Shown piece by piece: positions 17,542 to 25,390 of a stretch of 64,000 nt of DNA (its first letter is position 1; each line of letters opens with the position of its first letter). Under the pieces are notes generated by a model. That model did no database searches, was not told the origin of the DNA, and was given only the letters and a program-made list of their open reading frames with translations. Source of the DNA: Stenotrophomonas sp. ESTM1D_MKCIP4_1 (GTDB lineage Bacteria > Pseudomonadota > Gammaproteobacteria > Xanthomonadales > Xanthomonadaceae); NCBI RefSeq assembly GCF_003086895.1, contig NZ_CP026004.1:4112684-4176683 (forward strand), written 5' to 3'. The position numbers and the translations under genes were made by a program.

Positions 17542-18237
17542 TCAGCGGTTGATGTCGACGATGCCAAGCACCGCGGCCGTGCGCGCGCGACTGGCCAGAC
17601 ACGCCGCCTCATCCACCGCGAGGTCGATTCCATAGGTGGGGAACACCTGGCGAAGCTTCGGCAGCCACCGCGACTCCGTCAGGCGGTCCGCGAAGCAGGT
17701 CTTCACCATATCCAGGGCCACGGAGGCAGCCGTCGACGCGCCGGGTGATGCGCCCAGCAGCGCGGCCAGGGAACGGTCCTCGCACACCACCAGTTCGGTG
17801 CCGAACTTGAGGCTGCCTCCGTAGTCTCCACTGTTGGGCTTGATGATCTGCACGCGCTGCCCGGCCACTTGTACCTTCCAGTCCTTTGACTGCGCCTGGG
17901 GGAAGAAGGCCTCCAGCGCTTCAAACTGCGCACGATGGGTCTGGAACACTTCGGCCAGCAGATACTCTTCCAGCGCGATGTTGTCCTTGGCCACGTCCAG
18001 CAACGGAATGAGGTTGCCCGCCCTGATCGACTCGAAGAGATCGCCCAACGAGCCGTGTTTCAGGAAGCGCGTGGAGAACCCGGCATAGGGCCCGAACAGC
18101 AACGAACGCCGCCCATCGATGATGCGCGTGTCCAGATGGGGCACGGACATCGGTGGCGATCCGCTTGCCGCCTTTCCATAGACCTTGGCGTGGTGCTGGC
18201 TGGCCAGGCCGTCCACATCACACCGCAGCCAGATGCC
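17542..18237 (-). pseudogene. mqo: malate:quinone oxidoreductase, 5'-truncated remnant
   Basis: The frame reads GIWLRCDVDGLASQHHAKVYGKA, then MSVPHLDTRIIDGRRSLLFGPYAGFSTRFLKHGS and FGTELVVCEDRSLAALLGASPGASTA. These are unmistakable C-terminal Mqo sequences. About 230 of the usual 490-550 residues remain. The N-terminal FAD-binding GxGxxG half is missing, and upstream codons lose similarity before a stop at 18310-18312. The remaining C-terminal part is uninterrupted to TGA 17542. No replacement start with a ribosome site is evident, so it is a truncated remnant. An intact mqo or mdh elsewhere in the genome is expected. Confidence 0.85.
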
Positions 18238-18317
18238 TCGTCCACCACGTACAGCAGTGCCGCGGTTTTCATCGGTGCCAGGTGCTGCATCGGACGGTTC
18301 CAGAAATGCTTATGTGC

Positions 18318-18342
18318 GCAGGGCGCCCATGGGGCGCCCTGC
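18318..18342. terminator. hairpin downstream of the MFS gene
   Basis: GCAGGGCGCC and GGCGCCCTGC form a perfect 10-bp stem around a 5-nt loop, 33 bp beyond the stop of the minus-strand MFS gene. No U-run follows, so it is a candidate terminator only. It lies next to the point where mqo similarity is lost. Confidence 0.5.
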
Positions 18343-18374
18343 GTTGCTGCTCATCAGTGCGGACAGCGGCGCTG

Positions 18375-20021
18375 TCAGATGTCCTGATGGTGGTGTGCGG
18401 GTGGGGTTACAGGTGCGTCGTCGCCCCCCACGAAGTGCCGAACCACGGGCGAGCGCTCGCCGCGATGCAGCGCCCTCAGTGCCTCCTGGATCTGCTTGTC
18501 ATCGGCCGTGATGCGCTCGTGCTGGCGCAGATGCTCCAGCCAGGACGCAGTGACGAAGTACTCCAGATGGATGCCGGGGCTGGCCACATCTTCTACAACA
18601 CCCCACACCACGGCGCCATCACGCCGCCGGATGATGCCGAGCTGGTGCATGTGCGTGTGGAACGCCGCACGATCCGCATCGTCAATGCGGTACTCCACCG
18701 TCACCAGCACCGGGCCACGATCATGCGCCACCGCCACCGACAGCTCCGGCGCAGGCCAGTGCCCCGCCGGACGCAGGTTCAGTTCCTCGGTGCCGGCGAT
18801 GCGGACACGCCACACCAGCAGGCCACCGACGACCGCACCGATGGCGGCCACCAGCAGCGCCAGTTCCGGCGAGGTCCGCTGTGCCAACGCACCCCAGCTC
18901 AGGCCACCAGCGGCCATGCCCAGCGAGAAGATCATGATGTACAGCGCCAGGGCGCGTGCACGCACCCAGGCCGGTACCGAGGTCTGGGCCGCGATCTGCA
19001 GCGAGGACAGCACGGTGATCCAGGCGAAGCCGTTGATCATCATCACCGGCGGCAGCAGGTACCAGCTGCGCAGCAGTGCCAGGCCCACCAGGCTTCCCGC
19101 CAGCGCGAGCGTGGCCAGCAGCACCAGCAGGTCGCGGTCAAGCCTGGCACGCAGCTTTGGCAGCAGCAGCGCCCCGCCCACCGCACCAATGCCGATGCAG
19201 CCCAGCAGCATGCCGTACTGCCCTGCCCCGCCGTGCATCTGCCCGCGGACCACCACCGGCAGCAGCGCGTTTGCGGCAGCGGCAAAGAAGAAGAAGCCGA
19301 CCGACTTGATCAGCACCGCCTGCAGCTTGCCGGCCTTCGTGGCGTAGCGGATGCCTGCCTTCAGCCCGGCCCCGAAGCCTTCCGGCGGCAGGCTCGAGGC
19401 CGTTGCGTCGCGCTTCCAGGCCCACACCACCACCAGCATGGCCGCGAAGGTGATGGCGTTGAAGGCGAAGGCATACATGGCGCCCAGCTGGGACACGATG
19501 ACGCCGCCGATGGCCGGGCCGATCGAGCGGGCGATGTTGATGCCGATCGAGTTGAGCGCCACGGCAGACGCCAGCATCGGCTGCGGCACCAGTTCCGAAA
19601 CGATGGCGGCCTGTGCCGGCATCGCCATGGCTGCACCACAGCCCATGCAGAAGGTCAGCAGCACCAGCAGTTCCGGCGTCAGCATCTGCAGGTGGGTCAG
19701 CACGGCCATGACCAGTGCCACCAGCAGCATCCAGCCCTGGGTGTACAGCAGGTACTTGCGGCGGTCGACAATGTCGGCCAGCGTGCCAGCGGCCAGTGCC
19801 AGCAGCACGATCGGCACGGTGGTGGCGGACTGCACCAGCGCCACCATCAGCGGCGAACCGGTGCGCTCGGCCATCACCCAGGCCGCGGCCACATCATTCA
19901 CCCAGGTGCCGATGTTGCTGGCCAGGATGGCCAGCCACAGCGACCGGAACATGCCGATCTTCAATGGGGACCAGGCACCAGCGGCCTGTGCGGGGGGTTG
20001 TGACGCGCTTGCGTTCACCAT
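18375..20021 (-). CDS. MFS_3-type exporter with C-terminal soluble domain
   Basis: A 548-residue protein. ATG 20021 is chosen because GGAG stands 7 nt upstream; it overlaps the porin gene by 7 bp. About 10-12 transmembrane helices cover residues 20-415, with the MFS signature loop RDL-type segment AAGTLADIVDRRKYLL. The membrane part matches the MFS_3/EntS-like secretion family. Residues about 440-548 form a soluble ABM-like domain (VLVTVEYRIDDADRAAFHTHM...HLEYFVTASWLEHLRQHERIT), a known C-terminal feature of this subfamily, and the protein ends in a histidine-rich tail. As the last gene of the AraC-led operon it probably exports the compound processed there. Confidence 0.88.
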   Translation of the reverse strand: MVNASASQPPAQAAGAWSPLKIGMFRSLWLAILASNIGTWVNDVAAAWVMAERTGSPLMVALVQSATTVPIVLLALAAGTLADIVDRRKYLLYTQGWMLLVALVMAVLTHLQMLTPELLVLLTFCMGCGAAMAMPAQAAIVSELVPQPMLASAVALNSIGINIARSIGPAIGGVIVSQLGAMYAFAFNAITFAAMLVVVWAWKRDATASSLPPEGFGAGLKAGIRYATKAGKLQAVLIKSVGFFFFAAAANALLPVVVRGQMHGGAGQYGMLLGCIGIGAVGGALLLPKLRARLDRDLLVLLATLALAGSLVGLALLRSWYLLPPVMMINGFAWITVLSSLQIAAQTSVPAWVRARALALYIMIFSLGMAAGGLSWGALAQRTSPELALLVAAIGAVVGGLLVWRVRIAGTEELNLRPAGHWPAPELSVAVAHDRGPVLVTVEYRIDDADRAAFHTHMHQLGIIRRRDGAVVWGVVEDVASPGIHLEYFVTASWLEHLRQHERITADDKQIQEALRALHRGERSPVVRHFVGGDDAPVTPPAHHHQDI

Positions 20022-21298
20022 TGCCATGCTCCAACGATTGATGCGAACAGCGTGTCCTGGCCACCGGCCTGCCTGATGGCAGGGCCCGCATCCAACCAGG
20101 CCACCTGCAGCTGCCATTGCCAATGTTCGCTGGGCTGCCAGCGCGTTTCGGATTTGTATTGATTGCCAATGCGACGGGGACCGCCTGCCGTACCCGGCAG
20201 CGCCACCAGCGGCGACGGCGTGGTGTAGACCGCATCGGCGCGGCGGTGCTTCCAGGCCATCTGCACGCCCAGTTCCGTGGTCACCTTCTCATGCACATGC
20301 AGGGTCAGCGTCGGCTGGATGTCCATCAGGTTGGCCGGTGCCAACAGGCTGGCTTCACTGAAGTAGGCCGACTTCGGGTACAACGCATTGAACGTGCCCA
20401 AGCGACCATCGTGCAGGTTGCCATCGCCACTGGCGATGTCCGCCTTGGCACCCAGCCGCGGCTTCAGCGGTACATCCTGCCACTGCCAGCCCGTGTCCGT
20501 CGCCACCGTCCAGGCACGGATGTCCAGGTCGGCGCCCGCCGTACGCAGTTCACCGCCCTGGGCCACCAGTTCGGTATTCCAGTCCAGACCGCCGTGGCGG
20601 CCGAACCAGCGCGTTCCCACGGTCTGCCGCCGCTCGATGCCACTGCCCGCGGCAAAGCGGCCGGCTTCCCTGCGGTAGTCCAGCAGGTACAGATCCCACT
20701 GGCCCGGCCCATGGCCGGCGGCGGTGGTGGCATACGCACCCCACAGGTGCGCGCCATGCTCGCCACGGTCATCAAAGGCGCCCGGGCGGTTCTCGACCGC
20801 GCGCAGAGCCATCAGGTCCAGCTTGCCGAGGCGGCCGGTCCAGCCAACGCGTGCACCATCGAACGCCAGGCGGATGTTCGGCCCGTCACGCACCGACAGC
20901 AGGCGCGAGCTGCCGTAGCCGGCTTCCTGCCGGCCCAGCTGCACGTGCACGCCGTTGTTTTCCCAGCGCCAGTAGGCCTGCTGGATATCCAGGGCGCCGC
21001 GATCGGTCTTGCCCGGGCCACCGGCCTTGCCCTCTTCGGCATGTGCACCCAGCTGCACCATCGCCAGCCAGTTGTCCTGGCGGTACCGCGCCGATGCCAG
21101 GGCGCGCAGCAGCCCATAGCCATCTTCGCTCTCGCCGATGCCGAACCGGGTCGGGTCGTAGTACATGCCACGCAGGCGCAACGACGCGTCCAGCTGCAGC
21201 TGGCCATCGCCAATGCCGGTGCAGGCGCCGCCGTCACAGGCCATCGCCAGTGACGGGGCTGCGAGCAGGGCCAGGGTCAGAACGCGAAGCATGAGCAT
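20015..21298 (-). CDS. AlgE-like outer membrane porin (alginate export domain)
   Basis: A 427-residue protein with signal peptide MLMLRVLTLALLAAPSLAMA and a beta-barrel of the alginate-export type (GQLQLDASLRLRGMYYDPTRFG; DIQQAYWRWENNGVHVQLGRQE; SSRLLSVRDGPNIRLAFDGARVGW). The tail ends IVGAWQW. The QLGRQE...R(L)LSVRDGPN signature is typical of pfam13372 porins that also import small aromatic or sugar compounds. The start overlaps the end of the amidohydrolase by 22 bp and the stop overlaps the MFS start, so it is the fifth gene of a tight operon. It probably admits or releases the operon's substrate across the outer membrane. Confidence 0.83.
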   Translation of the reverse strand: MLMLRVLTLALLAAPSLAMACDGGACTGIGDGQLQLDASLRLRGMYYDPTRFGIGESEDGYGLLRALASARYRQDNWLAMVQLGAHAEEGKAGGPGKTDRGALDIQQAYWRWENNGVHVQLGRQEAGYGSSRLLSVRDGPNIRLAFDGARVGWTGRLGKLDLMALRAVENRPGAFDDRGEHGAHLWGAYATTAAGHGPGQWDLYLLDYRREAGRFAAGSGIERRQTVGTRWFGRHGGLDWNTELVAQGGELRTAGADLDIRAWTVATDTGWQWQDVPLKPRLGAKADIASGDGNLHDGRLGTFNALYPKSAYFSEASLLAPANLMDIQPTLTLHVHEKVTTELGVQMAWKHRRADAVYTTPSPLVALPGTAGGPRRIGNQYKSETRWQPSEHWQWQLQVAWLDAGPAIRQAGGQDTLFASIVGAWQW

Positions 21299-23247
21299 CC
21301 CATTGCACCCCAGAACGAGGTCAGTTCGTTGGTCGGCGCGGCATGCAGTGCGGCATGTCCGTGCGCGCCATGGGCACCGCAGGGCGCGCCATGATGGTGG
21401 TGGTGGGCCATGGCCAGACCCGTGGCAGTGCCGCCCACGTGGTAACCACCGAACTTGTTGACCGGCGACCAGTCCGGCATCGCCGGCGGCAGCGGCGCGG
21501 CCAGCCCCTCGAAATCGCCATCCGAATGCACGATCTTGCCGCCCACCACCGTCAGCAGGCTGGTGATATCGGCAATCTGGTGGTCGTCAACGCGGAAGAA
21601 GTCCGAAGACAGGATGCTGAAGTCCGCCAGCTGGCCAACCTTCAGCGTGCCCTTGGTGGCTTCATCACCCGAGAACCATGCACTGCCCTGGGTCCACAGG
21701 CGCAGCGCCTGCTCACGCTCCAGCAGGTTCTCTTCGCCGTACAGGGCCAGGCCACCGACGGTACGCCCGGTCACCAGCCACGACAGCGCCACCCATGGGT
21801 TGTAGCTGGCCACGCGGGTTGCATCGGTGCCGGCGCCCACCGGCACGCCTTCGGACAGCATGCGCTTGACCGGCGGCGTATGCCGCGCTGCCTGCACGCC
21901 GTAGCGCTCGACGAACGCCTCGCCCTGGTACGCCATGCGGTGCTGCACGGCAATGCCTCCGCCCAGCGCGCGGATGCGCTCGATGTTGCGCGGGGTGATG
22001 GTCTCGGCATGGTCGATGAACCAGCGCAGCCCATCGAACGGCACCTCGCGGTTGACCTGCTCGTACACATCCAGAATGCGCGTGATGCTTTCATCGTAGG
22101 TGGCATGGATGCGGAACGGCCAGCGCTTCTGCACCAGCAGCTTCACCACGTCATGCAGTTCCGGTTCCAGCTCCGGCGGCAGTTCCGGGCGCGGCTCATT
22201 GAACAGCTCGAAATCCGCCGCGGAAAACACCAGCATTTCGCCCGCACCGTTGTGGCGCAGCAGGTCATCACCCTGGCGCGGCGTCAGCATGTCCGTCCAG
22301 CGCTCGAAGTCGGCCATTTCCTGGCCCTGCTTCTGGGTGAACAGGTTGTAGGCAATACGCACCGTCAGCTGGTCATCGCGATGCAGCTGTTCGATGACCT
22401 GGTAATCCTCGGGATAATTCTGGAAACCACCACCGGCATCGATCACCGAAGTGATGCCCAGGCGGTTCAACTCGCGCATGAAGTGGCGGGTGGAATTGGC
22501 CTGGTATTCGATCGGCAGGCGCGGGCCCTTGGCCAGCGTCGCGTACAGGATCAGCGCGTTGGGCTTGGCCAGCAGCAGGCCGGTCGGGTTGCCCAGCGAA
22601 TCGCGGACGATCTGCCCACCCGGCGGGTCCTTCGTGTCCTTGGTGTAGCCCGCCGCACGCAGGGCCGCGCGGTTGAGCAGCGCACGGTCGTACAGATGCA
22701 GCAGGAACACCGGCGTATCCGGCGCGATGTCGTTCAGTTCCTGCAGGGTCGGCAGGCGCTTTTCCTGGAACTGCGTTGCAGTGAAGCCACCCACCACGCG
22801 CACCCACTGCGGTGCCGGGGTACGGTCGACCTGGGCCTTCAGCATGGCCATCGCATCGGCCAGCGAACGCAGGCCGTCCCAGCGCAGTTCCAGGTTGTAG
22901 TTCAGGCCACCCCGGATCAGGTGGGTGTGGCTGTCATTGAGCCCGGGAATGAGCCGGCGCCCCTGGCCATCAAGAATGGTCGCCTCGGCAGCCCAGCCGC
23001 GCATGACCTCTTCATTGGTGCCAACGGCCACGATCCGGCCATCCTGCACGGCCAGCGCTTCTGCGTGCGGCATGGCCGGGTCGAGGGTGGTGATGCGCGC
23101 GTTGCGGATCACCAGCGTGCTCATCCGCTTGCTCTGCTCGGGCGAAAGCACCTTGGCAACGCTGCGGCCGACGAAGCCCATGGCCAGGGCAGCACCCGCG
23201 CCAACGATGACGTTGCGGCGCGACGGAAGAATCGGTTCGTCACTCAT
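21277..23247 (-). CDS. Tat-exported amidohydrolase (YtcJ-like)
   Basis: A 656-residue metal-dependent amidohydrolase (amidohydrolase_3 family). The N-terminus MSDEPILPSRRNVIVGAGAAL carries a twin-arginine signal, so the folded enzyme is probably periplasmic. Metal and catalytic elements are GLNDSHTHLIRGG, FRIHATYDESI, FIDHAETITPRNI and GAGTDATRVA. A histidine cluster (MAHHHHHGAPCGAHGAHGHAALHAA) near the C-terminus is unusual and could bind metal. The gene overlaps DoxX upstream by 4 bp and the porin downstream by 22 bp. Hydrolysis of an amide or related C-N bond is expected; the substrate is unknown. Confidence 0.87.
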   Translation of the reverse strand: MSDEPILPSRRNVIVGAGAALAMGFVGRSVAKVLSPEQSKRMSTLVIRNARITTLDPAMPHAEALAVQDGRIVAVGTNEEVMRGWAAEATILDGQGRRLIPGLNDSHTHLIRGGLNYNLELRWDGLRSLADAMAMLKAQVDRTPAPQWVRVVGGFTATQFQEKRLPTLQELNDIAPDTPVFLLHLYDRALLNRAALRAAGYTKDTKDPPGGQIVRDSLGNPTGLLLAKPNALILYATLAKGPRLPIEYQANSTRHFMRELNRLGITSVIDAGGGFQNYPEDYQVIEQLHRDDQLTVRIAYNLFTQKQGQEMADFERWTDMLTPRQGDDLLRHNGAGEMLVFSAADFELFNEPRPELPPELEPELHDVVKLLVQKRWPFRIHATYDESITRILDVYEQVNREVPFDGLRWFIDHAETITPRNIERIRALGGGIAVQHRMAYQGEAFVERYGVQAARHTPPVKRMLSEGVPVGAGTDATRVASYNPWVALSWLVTGRTVGGLALYGEENLLEREQALRLWTQGSAWFSGDEATKGTLKVGQLADFSILSSDFFRVDDHQIADITSLLTVVGGKIVHSDGDFEGLAAPLPPAMPDWSPVNKFGGYHVGGTATGLAMAHHHHHGAPCGAHGAHGHAALHAAPTNELTSFWGAMGCSCFAF

Positions 23248-23687
23248 GCCTTCGCCTCCAGGTTCGCGGCCCGCAGGCCATCAACGGAAAAGCGGCCGCC
23301 GCCCAGCAGCGCGATCGACAGCAGCGCGGCCAGCCACATCAGCGGGTATTCCACGCCCGTGCCCATCCAGAACCAACCGTGCGGCACGGCAATCCACACC
23401 GTGGTGGCGATGAAACCCGCCGCAATGACGGCCGAAATACGGGTCCAAGCGCCCAGCAGCACGGTCAGGCCGAACAGGCTCTGCACCACGGCCAGCACCA
23501 GGGCGACGGCCGGGGTGGCCGGCAGGCCGAACTGCGCCAGCTCCTGCACGAAGCCGCCCAGGCCCGGGCCGCCAAACCAGCCAAACAGCTTGCCCAGGCC
23601 GTGCGGCAGCAGGAAGCCGCCCGCACTAAGCCGCAGAAGGAGCACTGCAGCATCATGTCGAATGTTCACTTCTGCGGCCGTCTTCAT
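23244..23687 (-). CDS. DoxX-family membrane protein
   Basis: A 147-residue protein with four hydrophobic helices. The family motif RLSAGGFLLPHGLGKLFGWFGGPG lies in the first third, followed by AVVQSLFGLTVLLGAWTRISA and PLMWLAALLSIALLGGG. DoxX proteins are associated with redox or quinone-linked electron transfer and thiol stress, but their biochemical function is poorly defined. The ATG overlaps the stop of the upstream hydrolase by one base, and its end overlaps the amidohydrolase by ATGA. Its place between two hydrolases suggests a membrane accessory to the pathway. Confidence 0.88.
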   Translation of the reverse strand: MKTAAEVNIRHDAAVLLLRLSAGGFLLPHGLGKLFGWFGGPGLGGFVQELAQFGLPATPAVALVLAVVQSLFGLTVLLGAWTRISAVIAAGFIATTVWIAVPHGWFWMGTGVEYPLMWLAALLSIALLGGGRFSVDGLRAANLEAKA

Positions 23688-24343
23688 CAGTGGCCGCCTT
23701 CCTGCGCGCCGAACATGGTCTTGGCGTACTGGATGCCGATGCCGTAGCCGCCGGCATGGTCACGGGCGATGCCGGTGGTCAGGCCGTAGGTCTCGCCACG
23801 TGCCCAGTCGCGCTGCAGTTCCAGCAGGTACTGCACGCTGGTGATCGGGCGCGCACCGGCCTGCACCATGCGGGTGATCGCACGCTCGTGTGCTTCGTCG
23901 CTCACGTCGCCGCAGGCATCGGTGATCACATAGACCTCGAAGCCCTGTTCCAGCGCCGACAGGGTCGGGCCGACGATGCACACGCTGGTCCACAGGCCTG
24001 CCAGCACCAGGCGACGCTTGCCGATGCGGTTGATCTCATCGATCACCGGCTGGTCTTCCCAGGTGTTCATCGAGGTGCGGTCGAACACGGTCTGGCCGGG
24101 GAAGATCTGCGGCAGTTCCGGAAACATCGGGCCGGAGAACGAAGCCTCGGCCACGGTGGTCAGCACCACCGGCACGTTGAAGCCCTTGGCGCCCTTGCTG
24201 ATCAGCGAGACGTTGTTGCGCAGCGCGGAGATGTCGATGGTGTGGGTGGCAAACGCCATCTGCGACTGGAAGTCGATCAGCACCAGGGCATGGTCGGTCG
24301 GGGACAGCAGGCCCTTGGCGGGGGTAGCGGTAGCGTGGGTCAT
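23687..24343 (-). CDS. isochorismatase-like cysteine hydrolase (YcaC-like)
   Basis: The 218-residue enzyme starts at ATG 24343. It has the alpha/beta isochorismatase fold, with the catalytic aspartate D24 in HALVLIDFQSQM and the nucleophile C122 in LAGLWTSVCIVGPTL. The cis-peptide region and the SxSAL-type end (EVYVITDACGDVSDEAHERAI) are typical of YcaC-like hydrolases. It has no signal peptide and is therefore cytoplasmic. It follows the AraC gene by 20 bp and overlaps DoxX by one base. Hydrolysis of an amide, carbamoyl or isochorismate-like substrate is possible; YcaC itself has no settled substrate. Confidence 0.88.
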   Translation of the reverse strand: MTHATATPAKGLLSPTDHALVLIDFQSQMAFATHTIDISALRNNVSLISKGAKGFNVPVVLTTVAEASFSGPMFPELPQIFPGQTVFDRTSMNTWEDQPVIDEINRIGKRRLVLAGLWTSVCIVGPTLSALEQGFEVYVITDACGDVSDEAHERAITRMVQAGARPITSVQYLLELQRDWARGETYGLTTGIARDHAGGYGIGIQYAKTMFGAQEGGH

Positions 24344-24363
24344 TTCAATGTCCTTTGGGGTTA

Positions 24364-24735
24364 TCAGGTGCTTCGTGCGGTGTAGCGCGTGGGGGTGCAG
24401 CCCATTTCCCGGCGGAAACACCGCACGAAATGGCTCTGGTCGAAGAAGCCGAACTGCGCGGCGATCTGTGCCATCGGCTGGCGGCGCTGGCGGAGTTCCT
24501 GGCTGGCCAACTCGATGCGCACGCGGCGGATGTAATGCGTGGGGGTGGTGCCAAGGCCTGCCTGGAACAGGCGCGCCAAATGGAAGCGGCTCACGCACGC
24601 GGCAGCGGCCACGTCCTCTATCCGCACCGGCTTGTCCAGGTTGCACGCGATGTAGCGCACGGCCCGGTCCAATGCCGCACTGCGGCTGGAAGGCTTCAGG
24701 AAGCGCACGTCATCGGGCGGCAAGGGGTGGGCCAT
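24364..24735 (-). CDS. short AraC-family transcriptional regulator
   Basis: A 123-residue protein consisting almost only of the two helix-turn-helix motifs of the AraC/XylS DNA-binding domain. HTH1 is around IEDVAAAACVSRFHLARLFQAGLGTTP, and HTH2 around MAQIAAQFGFFDQSHFVRCFRREMGCTP. No N-terminal effector domain is present, as in SoxS/MarA-sized regulators. ATG 24735 was taken in preference to GTG 24744, which has no better ribosome site. It is the first gene of the minus-strand operon with a 20-bp gap to the hydrolase, so it probably controls its own operon. Confidence 0.87.
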   Translation of the reverse strand: MAHPLPPDDVRFLKPSSRSAALDRAVRYIACNLDKPVRIEDVAAAACVSRFHLARLFQAGLGTTPTHYIRRVRIELASQELRQRRQPMAQIAAQFGFFDQSHFVRCFRREMGCTPTRYTARST

Positions 24736-24831
24736 CGACAGCACGGTCCTTGGAAGGCAGCACAGCTTGCCGCCGCCCTGCCTTCACACGTAGCCCTGTT
24801 GGTTGAGTGAACGACCTACTCTTTAGGGTTA

Positions 24832-25155
24832 CTACTCTCTGGGGTTGCGGCTGGCACCTACCAGATCGACCACACGACGCCCGAACGAGCACGCATCCAG
24901 CGAATACGCCCCGGGGCCCAGCAGCAGCAGGCCCAGCGGCAGCACGGCCAGTGCGGTCAGCGGCCCGGTCCACAGCATGATGGCCGTGGCCAGCAGCACT
25001 GCGGGCAAGGTCAGCCAGCCTGCCGCCACCAGAACGGAGGCGACCAGCGATGCGCCGGTGTGCCAGGGATCGCTGCCGATCGACCAGCAGAGCGTCGCGG
25101 CCAGGCACAGCCGCATCCAGAGCAGACCGAAACCCGGCGCCCTGTCAGGGAACAT
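24832..25155 (-). CDS. small membrane protein, DoxX-like
   Basis: The protein has about 107 residues from ATG 25155; TTG 25173 with GGGGGAG five bases upstream is an equally good start and would add LQRLYV. Three or four hydrophobic helices are visible (FGLLWMRLCLAATLCWS; SLVASVLVAAGWLTLPAVLLATAIMLWTG split by one turn; LTALAVLPLGLLLLGPGAYS). The last segment, GPGAYSLDACSFGRR, resembles the end of DoxX-related proteins. It is divergent from the large sensor kinase at 25391, and similar small membrane proteins accompany such kinases. Function unknown. Confidence 0.6.
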   Translation of the reverse strand: MFPDRAPGFGLLWMRLCLAATLCWSIGSDPWHTGASLVASVLVAAGWLTLPAVLLATAIMLWTGPLTALAVLPLGLLLLGPGAYSLDACSFGRRVVDLVGASRNPRE

Positions 25156-25390
25156 GACGTACAGCCTCTGCAAGATGGCTCCCCCTGAGCTACGGACATC
25201 ATTAGTAGCCGATGCAATCACTTCCCACCTACCCCGATCGGGTAGTAAACGGCCCGTGCCCCTGCCCTGCCGGCGTACTGCCAATTCGTTATGCCCGCCC
25301 GATCTGGCAGGGTGCTAAGCTCGCCGCACACCCTGCTGACCGGCCGCTGCACGCCTCGTGGGGTTTGGCCCCCACCAGCAGTATCCCCGC

